This document shows positions 49,310 to 58,008 of a stretch of 64,000 bases of DNA, piece after piece. The notes beneath the pieces were generated by a model. That model was not told the origin of the DNA. It saw only the letters and a program-made list of their open reading frames with translations, and ran no database searches. Numbering within the stretch: position 1 is the stretch's first letter; each line of letters begins with the position of its first letter. Location: contig NZ_JARXVH010000019.1 in assembly GCF_029892565.1 (NCBI RefSeq), positions 62,001 through 126,000 of the forward strand. Direction: 5' to 3'. Origin of the DNA: Streptomyces pseudovenezuelae (GTDB lineage Bacteria > Actinomycetota > Actinomycetes > Streptomycetales > Streptomycetaceae). A program made the translations under genes and the position numbers.

Positions 49310-49993
49310 ATGGGTGAACGTGTGGTGGCCGCGTGCGACGGCGCTTCGAAGGGAAATCCGGGACCTGCGGCCTGGGCCTGGGTCGTCGCGGACGAGACGG
49401 AGACCCCGACCCGCTGGGAGGCGGGACCGCTCGGCAAGGCCACCAACAACGTCGCGGAACTGACCGCGCTGGAACGCCTGTTGACGTCGACCGATCCGGA
49501 CGTGCCCCTTGAGGTGCGGATGGACTCGCAGTACGCCATGAAGGCGGTCACCACCTGGCTGCCCGGCTGGAAGCGCAACGGCTGGAAGACGTCCGGCGGC
49601 AAACCCGTCGCCAACCAGGAACTGGTCGTCCGCATCGACGAGCTGCTCGCCGGCCGCACGGTCGACTTCCGTTACGTCCCCGCCCACCAGGTCGACGGCG
49701 ACCCGCTCAACGACTTCGCCGACCGCGCCGCCAGCCAGGCGGCCATCGTCCAGGAACCCGCGAGCAGCGAACTCGGCTCACCCGAGCCGCCGCCCTCCCC
49801 GGACACCCCCAAGTCCAAGGGCGCCCCGCGCCGCAACTCCGCGGCGACCAAGCCGCGCGGGGGCGCTTCGCGCACCATCAAGGCCAAGTTCCCCGGCCGA
49901 TGCTCCTGCGGCCGCTCCTACGCCGCGGGCGAGCCCATCAGCAAGAACGGGCAGAGCTGGGGTCACCCGGAGTGCGCCACGGCCGAGGCCTGA
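49310..49993 (+). CDS. rnhA: ribonuclease HI with C-terminal zinc-ribbon-like tail
   Basis: 227 residues from ATG 49310; CATGAT at 49297-49302 and the 7-base gap suggest a leaderless transcript. The RNase H core (about 1-140) keeps catalytic acids in ACDGASKGNPGP, NNVAELTAL, RMDSQYAMK and FADRAA, and the basic protrusion WKRNGWKTSGGKPV. A linker rich in Pro/Ser and Lys leads to RCSCGRSYAAGEPISKNGQSWGHPEC, a CxC...HxxC cluster likely binding zinc. Degrades RNA of RNA-DNA hybrids; the tail may bind nucleic acid. Confidence 0.85.
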   Translation: MGERVVAACDGASKGNPGPAAWAWVVADETETPTRWEAGPLGKATNNVAELTALERLLTSTDPDVPLEVRMDSQYAMKAVTTWLPGWKRNGWKTSGGKPVANQELVVRIDELLAGRTVDFRYVPAHQVDGDPLNDFADRAASQAAIVQEPASSELGSPEPPPSPDTPKSKGAPRRNSAATKPRGGASRTIKAKFPGRCSCGRSYAAGEPISKNGQSWGHPECATAEA

Positions 49994-49995
49994 CC

Positions 49996-50044
49996 GGTCG
50001 AGGTCCGATCGGTCTTGCTCTGAGTGGTCGAGGTCCGATCGGTC
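49996..50044. repeat. 30-bp tandem repeat after rnhA
   Basis: GGTCGAGGTCCGATCGGTC at 49996-50014 recurs exactly at 50026-50044, giving a 30-base period with a diverged third partial unit to about 50070. GC-rich with internal dyad symmetry. No function assigned. Confidence 0.7.
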
Positions 50045-50163
50045 GAGTTCTGAGCGGTGTCGCTCGGTCGGGCTGACGCGTTCCCGAGCGTCCCTGAGCC
50101 GCATCCATCTCCTGCTACTCTGCGTTGCCAATTGACCGCATTGGGTAGCTCATAGGGGTGCGT

Positions 50164-51375
50164 GTGAAGGTCGCCTGCGTCGGCGGCGGGCCCGCCGGCC
50201 TGTATCTCTCGATCCTACTGAAGAGGCAGGACCCGTCCCACGACATCACCGTGTACGAGCGCGATCCGGAGGGCTCGACCTACGGCTGGGGCGTCACCTA
50301 CTGGCGCGGACTGCGCGACAAGCTGCACGAACTCGACCCCGAATCGGCCCGCGCGCTTTCCGAGCACTCCGTCACCTGGAACGAGGGCACGGCCCGCGTC
50401 CGTGACCTGACGACACGGCAGCCCGGCGACGAGGGCTTCGGCATCGGCCGGCACCGGCTGCTGGAGATCCTCGCCGCCCGGGCCTGCTCGCTGGGCGTCC
50501 GGCTGGAGTTCGAGCACGAGATCACCGAGGGGAACCTGCCCGACGCCGACCTGGTCGTCGCGGGCGACGGCGTCAACAGCGCCCTGCGCACCCGGCACGC
50601 CGACCACTTCGGCGCCGAGCTGCGGCCCGGCCGCAACCACTACATCTGGCTCGGCACCAGCAAGGTCTTCGACTCCTTCACCTTCGCCTTCGTGGAGACC
50701 GACCACGGCTGGATCTGGTGTTACGGCTACGGCTTCAGCCCCGAGCGCAGCACCTGCGTGGTCGAGTGCGCCCCCGAGACCTGGACCGGGCTCGGCCTCG
50801 ACACCGCGAACGAGGCCGACGGACTGGCCCTCCTGGAGAAGCTCTTCGTCGACGTGCTGGACGGCCACGCCCTCATCGGCCGCTCCACCGGTGACGGCAG
50901 CGCCCAGTGGCTCAACTTCCGCACCCTCACCAACCGCACCTGGCACCGCGACAACCTCGTCCTCGTCGGCGACGCCGCCCACACCACGCACTACTCGATC
51001 GGCGCCGGCACCACGCTCGCCCTGGAGGACGCCATCGCACTGGCGGACGCGCTGCGCGAGCACCCCGACCTGCCCGACGCCCTCGCCCACTACGAGCGGG
51101 AACGCAAGGCGGCCCTCCTGTCGATCCAGAGCGCGGCCCGCTACAGCGCCCAGTGGTACGAGAACCTGCAGCGCTACATGCACCTGCCGCCGGAGCGGAT
51201 GTTCGCCCTGCTCGGCCAGCGCCACTCGCCGCTGCTGCCCTACGTGCCGCCCCAGCTCTACTACCGGATCGACCGGGCGGCCGGACAGTTGGAGGCGCTG
51301 CGCAGGTTCAAGCGCTGGCTGGGACCGAAGGTCGCCCGCACGGTGCACGCCCGGGCGCTGGCCTCCCGCAAGTAG
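50164..51375 (+). CDS. FAD-dependent aromatic monooxygenase (anthraniloyl-CoA-monooxygenase-like FAD module)
   Basis: 403 residues from GTG 50164 (AGGGG five bases upstream); a GTG at 50158 is also in frame. A class A flavoprotein: VACVGGGPAGLYLSILLK is the Rossmann dinucleotide motif, VVAGDGVNSALR the DG motif, and NLVLVGDAAHTTHYSIGAGTTLALEDAI the GD motif. The C-terminal region resembles the N-terminal FAD half of anthraniloyl-CoA and salicyl-CoA-type hydroxylases. Here it stands alone. Ends before a remarkable 44-base palindrome that may terminate it. Confidence 0.82.
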   Translation: MKVACVGGGPAGLYLSILLKRQDPSHDITVYERDPEGSTYGWGVTYWRGLRDKLHELDPESARALSEHSVTWNEGTARVRDLTTRQPGDEGFGIGRHRLLEILAARACSLGVRLEFEHEITEGNLPDADLVVAGDGVNSALRTRHADHFGAELRPGRNHYIWLGTSKVFDSFTFAFVETDHGWIWCYGYGFSPERSTCVVECAPETWTGLGLDTANEADGLALLEKLFVDVLDGHALIGRSTGDGSAQWLNFRTLTNRTWHRDNLVLVGDAAHTTHYSIGAGTTLALEDAIALADALREHPDLPDALAHYERERKAALLSIQSAARYSAQWYENLQRYMHLPPERMFALLGQRHSPLLPYVPPQLYYRIDRAAGQLEALRRFKRWLGPKVARTVHARALASRK

Positions 51376-51396
51376 GCCCCGCCCCGGCCCCACCTT

Positions 51397-51440
51397 GGGT
51401 GAATGGCAATTCACCAGCTATGGTGAATTGCCATTCACCC
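51397..51440. promoter_or_regulatory. 44-base palindrome: dual TetR operator plus possible terminator
   Basis: Arms at 51397-51416 and 51421-51440 are exact 20-base reverse complements around GCTA. Each arm is itself nearly palindromic (GGTGAATGGCAATTCACC), giving two operator copies side by side. T-rich CTTTCTTTTTC follows (51440-51450), so it may also terminate the monooxygenase transcript. It lies 23 bases before the MFS start. Confidence 0.85.
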
Positions 51441-51463
51441 TTTCTTTTTCGCATGGAGCGCCG

Positions 51464-52948
51464 ATGGACCAGCCCGCACCGATAGCCGAGCCCTCCGCCC
51501 GGAGGGCCCTGCGGGACCGGCTCGCGATCCCGGTGCTGGCGTTCGGCGGCATCCTCATGGCCGTCATGCAGACGGTGGTCGTCCCCCTGCTGCCCGACCT
51601 GCCCCGCCTCACCAACTCCTCGGCGGGCGCGGTCTCCTGGCTGGTCACGGCGACCCTGCTGTCCGGCGCCGTCCTCACCCCCGTCCTCGGCCGGGCCGGC
51701 GACATGTACGGCAAGCGCAGGGTGCTGACCGGGGCCCTCGCCCTGATGACCGTCGGCTCGGTGATGTGCGCCCTGTCGTCCGACATCGTCGTGCTGATCG
51801 CGGCCCGCGCCCTCCAGGGCGCCGCCGCTTCCGTGGTGCCGCTGTCGATCAGCATCCTGCGCGACGAACTGCCGCCGGAGCGCCGTGGCTCCGCGGTGGC
51901 CCTGATGAGCTCCACCGTCGGCATCGGCGCGGCCCTCGGCCTGCCGCTGGCCGCGCTGGTCGTGCAGTACGCCGACTGGCACACCATGTTCTGGCTGACC
52001 AGCGCCCTGGGCGCACTGGGTGTGGCGGCCGTGTGGTGGGCGGTCAAGGAGTCGCCCGTCCGGCAACCGGGCCGCTTCGACACGCTGGGCGCCCTCGGAC
52101 TCGCCGCCGGACTGGTCTGCCTCCTGCTCGGGGTGTCCCAGGGCGGGCAGTGGGGGTGGGGGAGTCCTTCGGTGCTGGCCCTGTTCGTCGCCGCCGTGAC
52201 CGTACTCGGCGTGTGGTGGTGGCAGCAACTGCGCACCGAACTGCCGCTGGTGGACCTGCGGTTGGTCTCCCGGCCGCGCGTGGGCCTCTCGCACGTGGCG
52301 GCCCTGCTCACCGGGTTCGCGTTCTACGCCAACTCCCTGGTGACGGCCCAACTGGTGCAGGCGCCGAAGGCCACCGGATACGGGCTCGGCCTGTCGATCG
52401 TGGCCACCGGCCTGTGCCTGCTGCCCGGCGGCATCACCATGCTGCTGTTCTCGCCCGTCTCGGCCCGCATCTCCGCGTCCCGCGGCCCACGGATCACGCT
52501 CGCCCTCGGGGCCGCCGTCATCGCCTGCGGCTACGCGGTGCGCATCGCCGACAGCCGCGACCTCTGGATGATCATCCTGGGCGCGACGGTCGTCGCCACC
52601 GGCACCACCCTCGCCTACTCGGCTCTCCCCACCCTGATCCTGCGCGCGGTCCCGGCCGAACAGACCGCCTCCGCCAACGGCGTCAACGTCCTGATGCGCA
52701 CCATCGGCCAGGCCGTCTCCAGCGCGGCCGTCGCCGCCGTACTGGTCCACCACACCAGCCTCATCGGCGGCGCCCCCGTCCCCACCCTGCACGGCTACCT
52801 GCTCGCCTTCGGGATGGCGGGCGCCGTCGCCCTGGCTGCCTGCGCCGCGGCCCTGACCATCCCCGGCGACGACCCGGCGTCCGACGAGACGAAACACGCC
52901 CAGGACCGCACCCGGAGCAGCCGTGACGAGGCGTTGGAGGGAGCATGA
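51464..52948 (+). CDS. MFS efflux transporter (DHA2, 14-TM)
   Basis: 494 residues from ATG 51464 (GGAG six bases upstream). About 14 helices; motif A GRAGDMYGKRRVLT and motif C-like SSTVGIGAALGLPLAALV support drug-proton antiport. The N-terminal soluble segment and C-terminal charged tail are short. Its TGA overlaps the ATG of the TetR gene (ATGA), so the repressor is cotranscribed with its target. The 44-base palindrome upstream is the predicted operator. Confidence 0.9.
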   Translation: MDQPAPIAEPSARRALRDRLAIPVLAFGGILMAVMQTVVVPLLPDLPRLTNSSAGAVSWLVTATLLSGAVLTPVLGRAGDMYGKRRVLTGALALMTVGSVMCALSSDIVVLIAARALQGAAASVVPLSISILRDELPPERRGSAVALMSSTVGIGAALGLPLAALVVQYADWHTMFWLTSALGALGVAAVWWAVKESPVRQPGRFDTLGALGLAAGLVCLLLGVSQGGQWGWGSPSVLALFVAAVTVLGVWWWQQLRTELPLVDLRLVSRPRVGLSHVAALLTGFAFYANSLVTAQLVQAPKATGYGLGLSIVATGLCLLPGGITMLLFSPVSARISASRGPRITLALGAAVIACGYAVRIADSRDLWMIILGATVVATGTTLAYSALPTLILRAVPAEQTASANGVNVLMRTIGQAVSSAAVAAVLVHHTSLIGGAPVPTLHGYLLAFGMAGAVALAACAAALTIPGDDPASDETKHAQDRTRSSRDEALEGA

Positions 52949-53544
52949 GTGCCGTGAGCACTCCTCCCACCGCGCCCGTCCGCCGGGACGCCGAGGCGAC
53001 CAAGGCGACCATCCTCAAGGCCGCCCGCCATCTGCTGGCCCGGCACGCCCACGGCGACATCACGCTCAAGGCGGTCGCCGAGCGGGCCGGGGTCAGCGCG
53101 CCGCTGATCCTCAAGTACTTCGGCAACAAGGACGCCCTCTTCGCCCGCGTCATGTCCTTCGAGGCCGACGCGGACGTGCTCCTGGACGCCCCGCTCGACG
53201 AACTCGGCGCGCACATGGTCCGGCACGTCCTGTTCAGCCAGTCGCAGCAGGGCGCCGACCCCCTGCTGCGAATCGTGTTCGCGCCACTGCACGGCGAACA
53301 GGGCGACATCCTGCGCGCCAACTTCCGCACCCAGGTGACCGAACGCCTCACCGCGCGCCTCGACGGCCCCGACGCGGGCCTGCGCGCCGAACTGGCCGTC
53401 GCCGCCCTGCTCGGACTCGGCGTGATCTACGGCATCGCCCGCGGCACCGAACTGCGCCGGGCGACGCTGGAGGACGTGGTCGACCGCTACGCGCCCGCGG
53501 TCCAGGTGCACCTCACGCCGGGCTCAGGAACCCGGCGCTCGTAG
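52945..53544 (+). CDS. TetR-family regulator, cotranscribed with MFS gene
   Basis: 199 residues from ATG 52945. DNA-binding domain: ATKATILKAARHLLARHAHGDITLKAVAERAGVSAPLILKYFGNKDALFARVM. Helix 3 VSAPLILKYFGNK is typical of TetR. Effector domain about 140 residues. Coupled to the MFS stop by ATGA. Likely binds the paired operators at 51397-51440 and represses the operon until the exported compound appears. It overlaps the convergent hydrolase gene by 32 bases. Confidence 0.9.
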   Translation: MSAVSTPPTAPVRRDAEATKATILKAARHLLARHAHGDITLKAVAERAGVSAPLILKYFGNKDALFARVMSFEADADVLLDAPLDELGAHMVRHVLFSQSQQGADPLLRIVFAPLHGEQGDILRANFRTQVTERLTARLDGPDAGLRAELAVAALLGLGVIYGIARGTELRRATLEDVVDRYAPAVQVHLTPGSGTRRS

Positions 53545-54358
53545 CCACGAACCGCTCGGGGTCGTCGAGCCACGGGAAGTGACCGGCTCCCGGCTGCACC
53601 ACGAATTCGGCTTTCGGAAAGAGCCCGGCGAGTGAACTCACCGTAGACGGCGGCGAGTTGAGGTCGACCTCGCCGGCGAGCAGCAGCACGGGCGCGTCGA
53701 AGCGGGCCAGCGCGGCCCGGGTGGCCTCCGGGTCGAAGGCCCCGTCGGCACCGTAAGCCACCGCGGCCTCCTGGTTCTTCTGCTCCGGCCCAGCGGCGTG
53801 ATGCACCTGCGCGGCCGTGTCCCAACGTCCGTAGAAGAACGGCGATACGGCCGCCCAGTGGTCGGCGGTGGCCCGGCCCGCGCCGATCTCGCCCAGCGCC
53901 TCGAAGGCCGTCGCGAACCACGGCTCGTCCCGGCGCAGCAGAGCGGTCGCACGCCGGACCTCCCCGGAGACCGGGATCCCGACGGCGAAGAGGCTCGGCG
54001 TGATCAGCGTGAGACTGCGGACGCGCTCCGGATGGCGGGCGGCGTACAGCAGTGCCAGGTTCGCGCCACCGGAGTGCCCGAGCAGGTCGAGACGGTCGAG
54101 GCCGAGGTGCCCGCGCAGGGCCTCGACGTCGTCGACCTGGCGGTCGCAGCGATACGAGGCCTGGTCGTCCGGTGTCGCCGACTCGCCGGTCCCGCGCAGG
54201 TCGAGCAGGACGAGCTGCCGGTGCGCCGACAGGCCACCGAGATCGCCCAGGTAGGCGGAGGCCTGCATGGGGCCGCCGGGGACGCAGACCAGGGGTGGGC
54301 CCGCACCGATGAGGTGGCAGGCGAGTTCGGTTCCGTCGGGCGCGGAGAAGGCAGGCAT
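53513..54358 (-). CDS. alpha/beta hydrolase (proline-iminopeptidase-like)
   Basis: 281 residues from ATG 54358. Catalytic Ser in LLGHSGGANLALLYAARHPERV (GHSGG elbow), Asp in LAGEVDLNSPPS and His in PGAGHFPWLDDPERF, so the triad is complete. The cap region is short. The oxyanion strand PPLVCVPGGPMQASAYLGDLG resembles proline iminopeptidases and haloalkane-type hydrolases. Substrate unknown. Overlaps the TetR gene at its 3' end. Confidence 0.85.
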   Translation of the reverse strand: MPAFSAPDGTELACHLIGAGPPLVCVPGGPMQASAYLGDLGGLSAHRQLVLLDLRGTGESATPDDQASYRCDRQVDDVEALRGHLGLDRLDLLGHSGGANLALLYAARHPERVRSLTLITPSLFAVGIPVSGEVRRATALLRRDEPWFATAFEALGEIGAGRATADHWAAVSPFFYGRWDTAAQVHHAAGPEQKNQEAAVAYGADGAFDPEATRAALARFDAPVLLLAGEVDLNSPPSTVSSLAGLFPKAEFVVQPGAGHFPWLDDPERFVATSAGFLSPA

Positions 54359-54463
54359 GATCAGGACCTTCTCAGCGCCCTGCGGACGACTGCAACCGGT
54401 TATCGCGGCAACGGCTCAGGGCGACAGCTGCTTATCGCGGGAGCCGCCTGTCGGAGTAGCCGC

Positions 54464-56230
54464 CTACCGAAGCAACCGGTCGAGGAACGCGTTGCCGAAG
54501 ACGCCGTGCGGGTCCAGCCGGTCCAGCACCCCCGCCGCCTGCCCCCACGTGCTCTCGCCGAACGAGGCTGGCACCGCCGTGTCCAGTACCTCGGCGTCGC
54601 TCCAGGCGGCCTCGTCCGTATAGGCCCAGCCCTTCGACCACTCGACCCGGGTGAGTGCGTGCTCACCGTCGTAGGTGGCGAGGAGGAAATGTTCCAACTC
54701 TCGCAGGAAGGCCGCCGCGTGGGGTGTGCCGGGCAGGGTCAGGACGTCCAGCCAGACGGCCGTGTCCCACTCGGGGTGCGCGTCGCTCGGTCGGAGTGCC
54801 GACAGCAACGGGGCCCGGGCGCCGTCCAGTTCGGCGTCGGCGGGGTCGTCGAGGCCGGTCACCCGGATCTCGACCGAGCCGTTGACCGGGAAACGCCCCT
54901 GAGTCGCGTACGCCTTGAGGCGCTCCCGGTAGAAGGACGTGAACTCCGCGACCACGCGCTGCACTTGGGCCCTGCTGGTGAGCACCGCGTAGCCGTTCGC
55001 GGTGACCCGCAAGGTGGTCGGTCTGATGTAGAGCAGCGTGTTCTTCGACGGCCCCCAGATGTCGGCGGACAGCGTCGTCACCAGCCCGAGTGCGGCCACG
55101 TCGAACTGGGCGTTGCCGAGGACCGGCGCCAGATACCAGGCCGCGCCCGAGACCATCCGCCCGACCAGGTCCGCCACCAGGGTCGGGACGCTGTCGGAGA
55201 AGGGGTAGTTGTACGGCGAGGTCACGCGCCGCGAGGTCAGCGGCCGGGTCGGCGACACACTCCACACCTTCAGCCACGGCACCTCGGTGAAGGCGAACCA
55301 GATCGCCTCCACGCGTCCCGACTCGTCGAGGAAGCTCGCGAGGGTGCGTCCGTCGGAGCCCGGCGCGGCGAAGAGTTCGGCGGCCGGGATGTCCGTACGG
55401 CTCAGGCACCGCAGCCGGGCGTTCGCGCCCACGCGCAGCACGACCTCGGTCACCAGCGAGCGGCCCAGGTGGGTCAGCAGCGCGGCGCAGTCCGCCTCGT
55501 CGCGGCGGTACGTCCGCGGCACGTACGCGCCCGCCTCCTCGTCCCACACCACGGCCGTCAGCGACAGCACGAGGTTGCTGAGCGAGCCGTAGGTGTGGCC
55601 GTGCGTCCGCCGCTCGCCCTCGGCGGGTACGGCGGTGCCGTGCGCGTCGATCGCCAGGGCGCCGCCGAGGGTGAGGTCGCCGGGAGCGGGCGCCGCGGTG
55701 ACCCCGAGCCCGTGCTCCTCCAGGTAGGTGAGCAGCACCTCCAGGGTGATCCCGGTGCCGGCGCGGACGGCGGTCGGCGAGTCGAGGGCGAGGCAGGTCA
55801 GGTGCGGGGCCGTGTCGAGGAGGAGTACCGGCGCGTCCGCCGATGTGGCCTCGGTGATCGTCAGGGGCGACCAGCCGTGCGCGGCGCCACGCGCGCGTAC
55901 CGTCCAGCCGTGTCGCCAGGCCCAGTTGACGACGTCGACCACCTGGTCGGGGCCGCTCGGGGCGCAGGCCCACAGACCGTCGGCGGTGATCTCGCCGACC
56001 CAGTTCCGGTACGCCGAGCGGTACAGGTCGACGCCCGCGGGGAAGTCCGGCAGCTCCTGTGCCGCCACCGCCGGATCCGCGGCGGTCAGGACGGGCACGG
56101 TGGCCAGCGCGGCGGCCCCGAACAGGAAGCCGCGGCGGGTCCAGGAGGGATCGCAGGGTGGGGCGGAGGACGGCGCGCAGGACGCGACGGGGGACGGGTG
56201 GTCCGAGGCGTCGAACACTAAGTTGTTCAT
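54464..56230 (-). CDS. Tat-exported cholesterol-oxidase-like flavoenzyme (VAO family) with a TTA codon
   Basis: 588 residues from ATG 56230; a GTG at 56251 is an in-frame alternative. A twin-arginine signal (TRRGFLFGAAALATVPVL) is followed by an FAD-binding type 4 domain (DVVNWAWRHGWTVRARGAAHGWSPL, the region that holds the flavin-linking His in type II cholesterol oxidases). A substrate domain follows, matching Brevibacterium sterolicum ChoB in layout. Oxidises a sterol or related alcohol outside the membrane, reducing O2 to H2O2. The fourth codon from this ATG is TTA (56219-56221), implying bldA dependence. Confidence 0.82.
   Translation of the reverse strand: MNNLVFDASDHPSPVASCAPSSAPPCDPSWTRRGFLFGAAALATVPVLTAADPAVAAQELPDFPAGVDLYRSAYRNWVGEITADGLWACAPSGPDQVVDVVNWAWRHGWTVRARGAAHGWSPLTITEATSADAPVLLLDTAPHLTCLALDSPTAVRAGTGITLEVLLTYLEEHGLGVTAAPAPGDLTLGGALAIDAHGTAVPAEGERRTHGHTYGSLSNLVLSLTAVVWDEEAGAYVPRTYRRDEADCAALLTHLGRSLVTEVVLRVGANARLRCLSRTDIPAAELFAAPGSDGRTLASFLDESGRVEAIWFAFTEVPWLKVWSVSPTRPLTSRRVTSPYNYPFSDSVPTLVADLVGRMVSGAAWYLAPVLGNAQFDVAALGLVTTLSADIWGPSKNTLLYIRPTTLRVTANGYAVLTSRAQVQRVVAEFTSFYRERLKAYATQGRFPVNGSVEIRVTGLDDPADAELDGARAPLLSALRPSDAHPEWDTAVWLDVLTLPGTPHAAAFLRELEHFLLATYDGEHALTRVEWSKGWAYTDEAAWSDAEVLDTAVPASFGESTWGQAAGVLDRLDPHGVFGNAFLDRLLR
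56219..56221 (-). promoter_or_regulatory. TTA leucine codon (bldA switch) in the oxidase gene
   Basis: On the minus strand the start reads ATG AAC AAC TTA GTG TTC. TTA is the rarest Streptomyces codon and needs the bldA tRNA, which matures late in growth. It counts only if translation starts at 56230 or further upstream. Confidence 0.6.
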
Positions 56231-56391
56231 TGAACGGTCAGTCACGGCCACACGCTAGGGCGCCGTTGACACGTGCCGTGCATTCGTCGAATCCCATCAC
56301 CCGTGTGAGTGACAGATTCGCAGGTATCGCACCGGAGCGACCGGGCCTGTGCACCGGAGCAACCGGTTCCGCGGATGTCGGTGACGGATGA

Positions 56392-56397
56392 CAGACT
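56392..56397 (+). promoter_or_regulatory. -10-like element, leaderless spacing
   Basis: CAGACT ends 6 bases before the ATG at 56404 with no intervening ribosome-binding site. The same CAGACTGA string precedes the ATG at 32877. Confidence 0.4.
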
Positions 56398-56403
56398 GAC
56401 GCC

Positions 56404-57387
56404 ATGGACGAGCGCACTTTCGGTAGGTCGGGTCAGCAGGCATCCGTCGTCGGTCTCGGCACGTGGCAGCTGGGTGCCGACTGGGGAGACGTCGACGACA
56501 AGGAAGCCCTCGCGGTGCTGGAGGCGGCTGCCGAGTCGGGGGTGACCTTCTTCGACACCGCCGACGTGTACGGCGACGGACGCAGCGAGGAGACCATCGC
56601 CGGCTTCCTGCGCGGCCGACCTGACCTGCACGTCATGGTGGCCACGAAGATGGGCCGCCGGGTCGACCAGCTCCCTGAGAACTACGTCCTGGACAACTTC
56701 CGCGCGTGGAACGACCGTTCGCGGCGCAACCTCGGCGTGGACCGCATCGACCTGGTCCAGCTGCACTGCCCGCCGACCGCCGTCTACTCCTCGGACGAGG
56801 TGTTCGACGCCCTCGACACCCTGGTCGCCGAGGAGCGCATCGCTAAGTACGGCGTCAGCGTGGAGACCTGCGCCGAGGCGCTGACCGCGATCGCGCGCCC
56901 GGGTGTCGCGAGCGTGCAGATCATCCTGAACCCGTTCCGTATGAAGCCCCTGCGCGAGGTGCTCCCCGCGGCCCATGAGGCCGGCGTCGGCGTCATCGCG
57001 CGCGTGCCGCTCGCCTCCGGGCTGCTGTCGGGCAAGTACACCAAGGACACCGTCTTCGCCGAGAACGACCACCGCACCTACAACCGGCACGGTGAGTCCT
57101 TCGACGTCGGCGAGACCTTCTCCGGCGTCGACTACGTGACCGGGGTCGAGGCCGCCGCCGAGTTCGCCGCCCTGGCCCCCGAGGGCTGCACCCCGGCCCA
57201 GCTCGCCCTGCGCTGGATCGTCCAGCAGCCCGGCGTCACCACCGTGATCCCCGGCGCCCGCACCCCCGAGCAGGCCCGCGCCAACGCCTCCGCCGCCCGG
57301 CTCCCGGAGCTGACCGACGAGACGCTCGCGGCGATCGCCGACCTCTACGACCGGCGGATCAAGGAGCAGGTCGAGGGCCGCTGGTAG
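56404..57387 (+). CDS. aldo/keto reductase
   Basis: 327 residues from ATG 56404. NADPH-dependent barrel: FFDTADVYGDGRSEETIAGF holds the catalytic Asp/Tyr, VMVATKMGRRV the Lys, and VQLHCPPTAVYSS the His region. C-terminal QQPGVTTVIPGARTPEQARANASA is the cofactor loop. Close to the actinobacterial oxidoreductases of the IolS/YajO type. Substrate unknown. It may be leaderless. The neighbouring genes offer no pathway clue. Confidence 0.88.
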   Translation: MDERTFGRSGQQASVVGLGTWQLGADWGDVDDKEALAVLEAAAESGVTFFDTADVYGDGRSEETIAGFLRGRPDLHVMVATKMGRRVDQLPENYVLDNFRAWNDRSRRNLGVDRIDLVQLHCPPTAVYSSDEVFDALDTLVAEERIAKYGVSVETCAEALTAIARPGVASVQIILNPFRMKPLREVLPAAHEAGVGVIARVPLASGLLSGKYTKDTVFAENDHRTYNRHGESFDVGETFSGVDYVTGVEAAAEFAALAPEGCTPAQLALRWIVQQPGVTTVIPGARTPEQARANASAARLPELTDETLAAIADLYDRRIKEQVEGRW

Positions 57388-57463
57388 CCGGACCTGGGAC
57401 GGTCACCGTTCTCGGGGTACTAGGGCGGGGACACGTGCCGGCCGACGCCAACCGGGAGGACAA

Positions 57464-57979
57464 GTGACCGTTCCACAGGCCGACCCCGACCGGAGCGATG
57501 GCCGCGAGCGGAGCGATGGCCGCGACGAGAGCGAGGCCGAGCGCGCCGACCGGATGTGGGGCGAGCTCATCCAGGAGATCCGCGTCGCCCAGACGGGCGT
57601 ACAGATCCTCTTCGGCTTCCTGCTCACGGTCGTGTTCACGCCGCGCTTCGTGGACCTGAGCCAGGCGAACGAGACGATCTACATCGTGACCGTCGTCCTC
57701 GGCGCCTGTGCCACGGGCGCCCTGATCGGACCGGTCTCCCTGCACCGCCTGGTCTCCGGTCGACGGGTCAAGACGCAGGCGGTGCGGTGGGCGTCCCGGC
57801 TGACGCTTGTCGGGCTGCTCCTGCTCTTCGCCACCATGATCGCCGCCCTGCTGCTGGTCCTGCGGGTGGCGACGCACGACCACTACGTGCCCTATCTGGT
57901 CGCGGGGGTGGCGGTCTGGTATGTCCTGTGCTGGTTCGTCCTGCCCCTGTGGACCCGGCACCGCCACACGGTCAAGTGA
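57464..57979 (+). CDS. DUF6328 membrane protein
   Basis: 171 residues from GTG 57464 (GGGAGGA upstream). An acidic, charged N-terminus contains a perfect in-frame 18-base tandem duplication (57491-57526, giving SDGRER/SDGRDE). Four membrane helices follow: GVQILFGFLLTVVFTPRF, IYIVTVVLGACATGALIG, TLVGLLLLFATMIAALLLVL and YLVAGVAVWYVLCWFVLPL. The layout matches the actinobacterial DUF6328 family of unknown function. Confidence 0.82.
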   Translation: MTVPQADPDRSDGRERSDGRDESEAERADRMWGELIQEIRVAQTGVQILFGFLLTVVFTPRFVDLSQANETIYIVTVVLGACATGALIGPVSLHRLVSGRRVKTQAVRWASRLTLVGLLLLFATMIAALLLVLRVATHDHYVPYLVAGVAVWYVLCWFVLPLWTRHRHTVK

Positions 57980-58008
57980 CCGTCGGTCACAGCCCTGTTG
58001 ACCGCCCG

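Noticed and set aside
49996..50070. Tandem repeats considered as a CRISPR-like array
   Set aside because: Only two exact units, 11-base intervals that are themselves similar, and no cas genes nearby.
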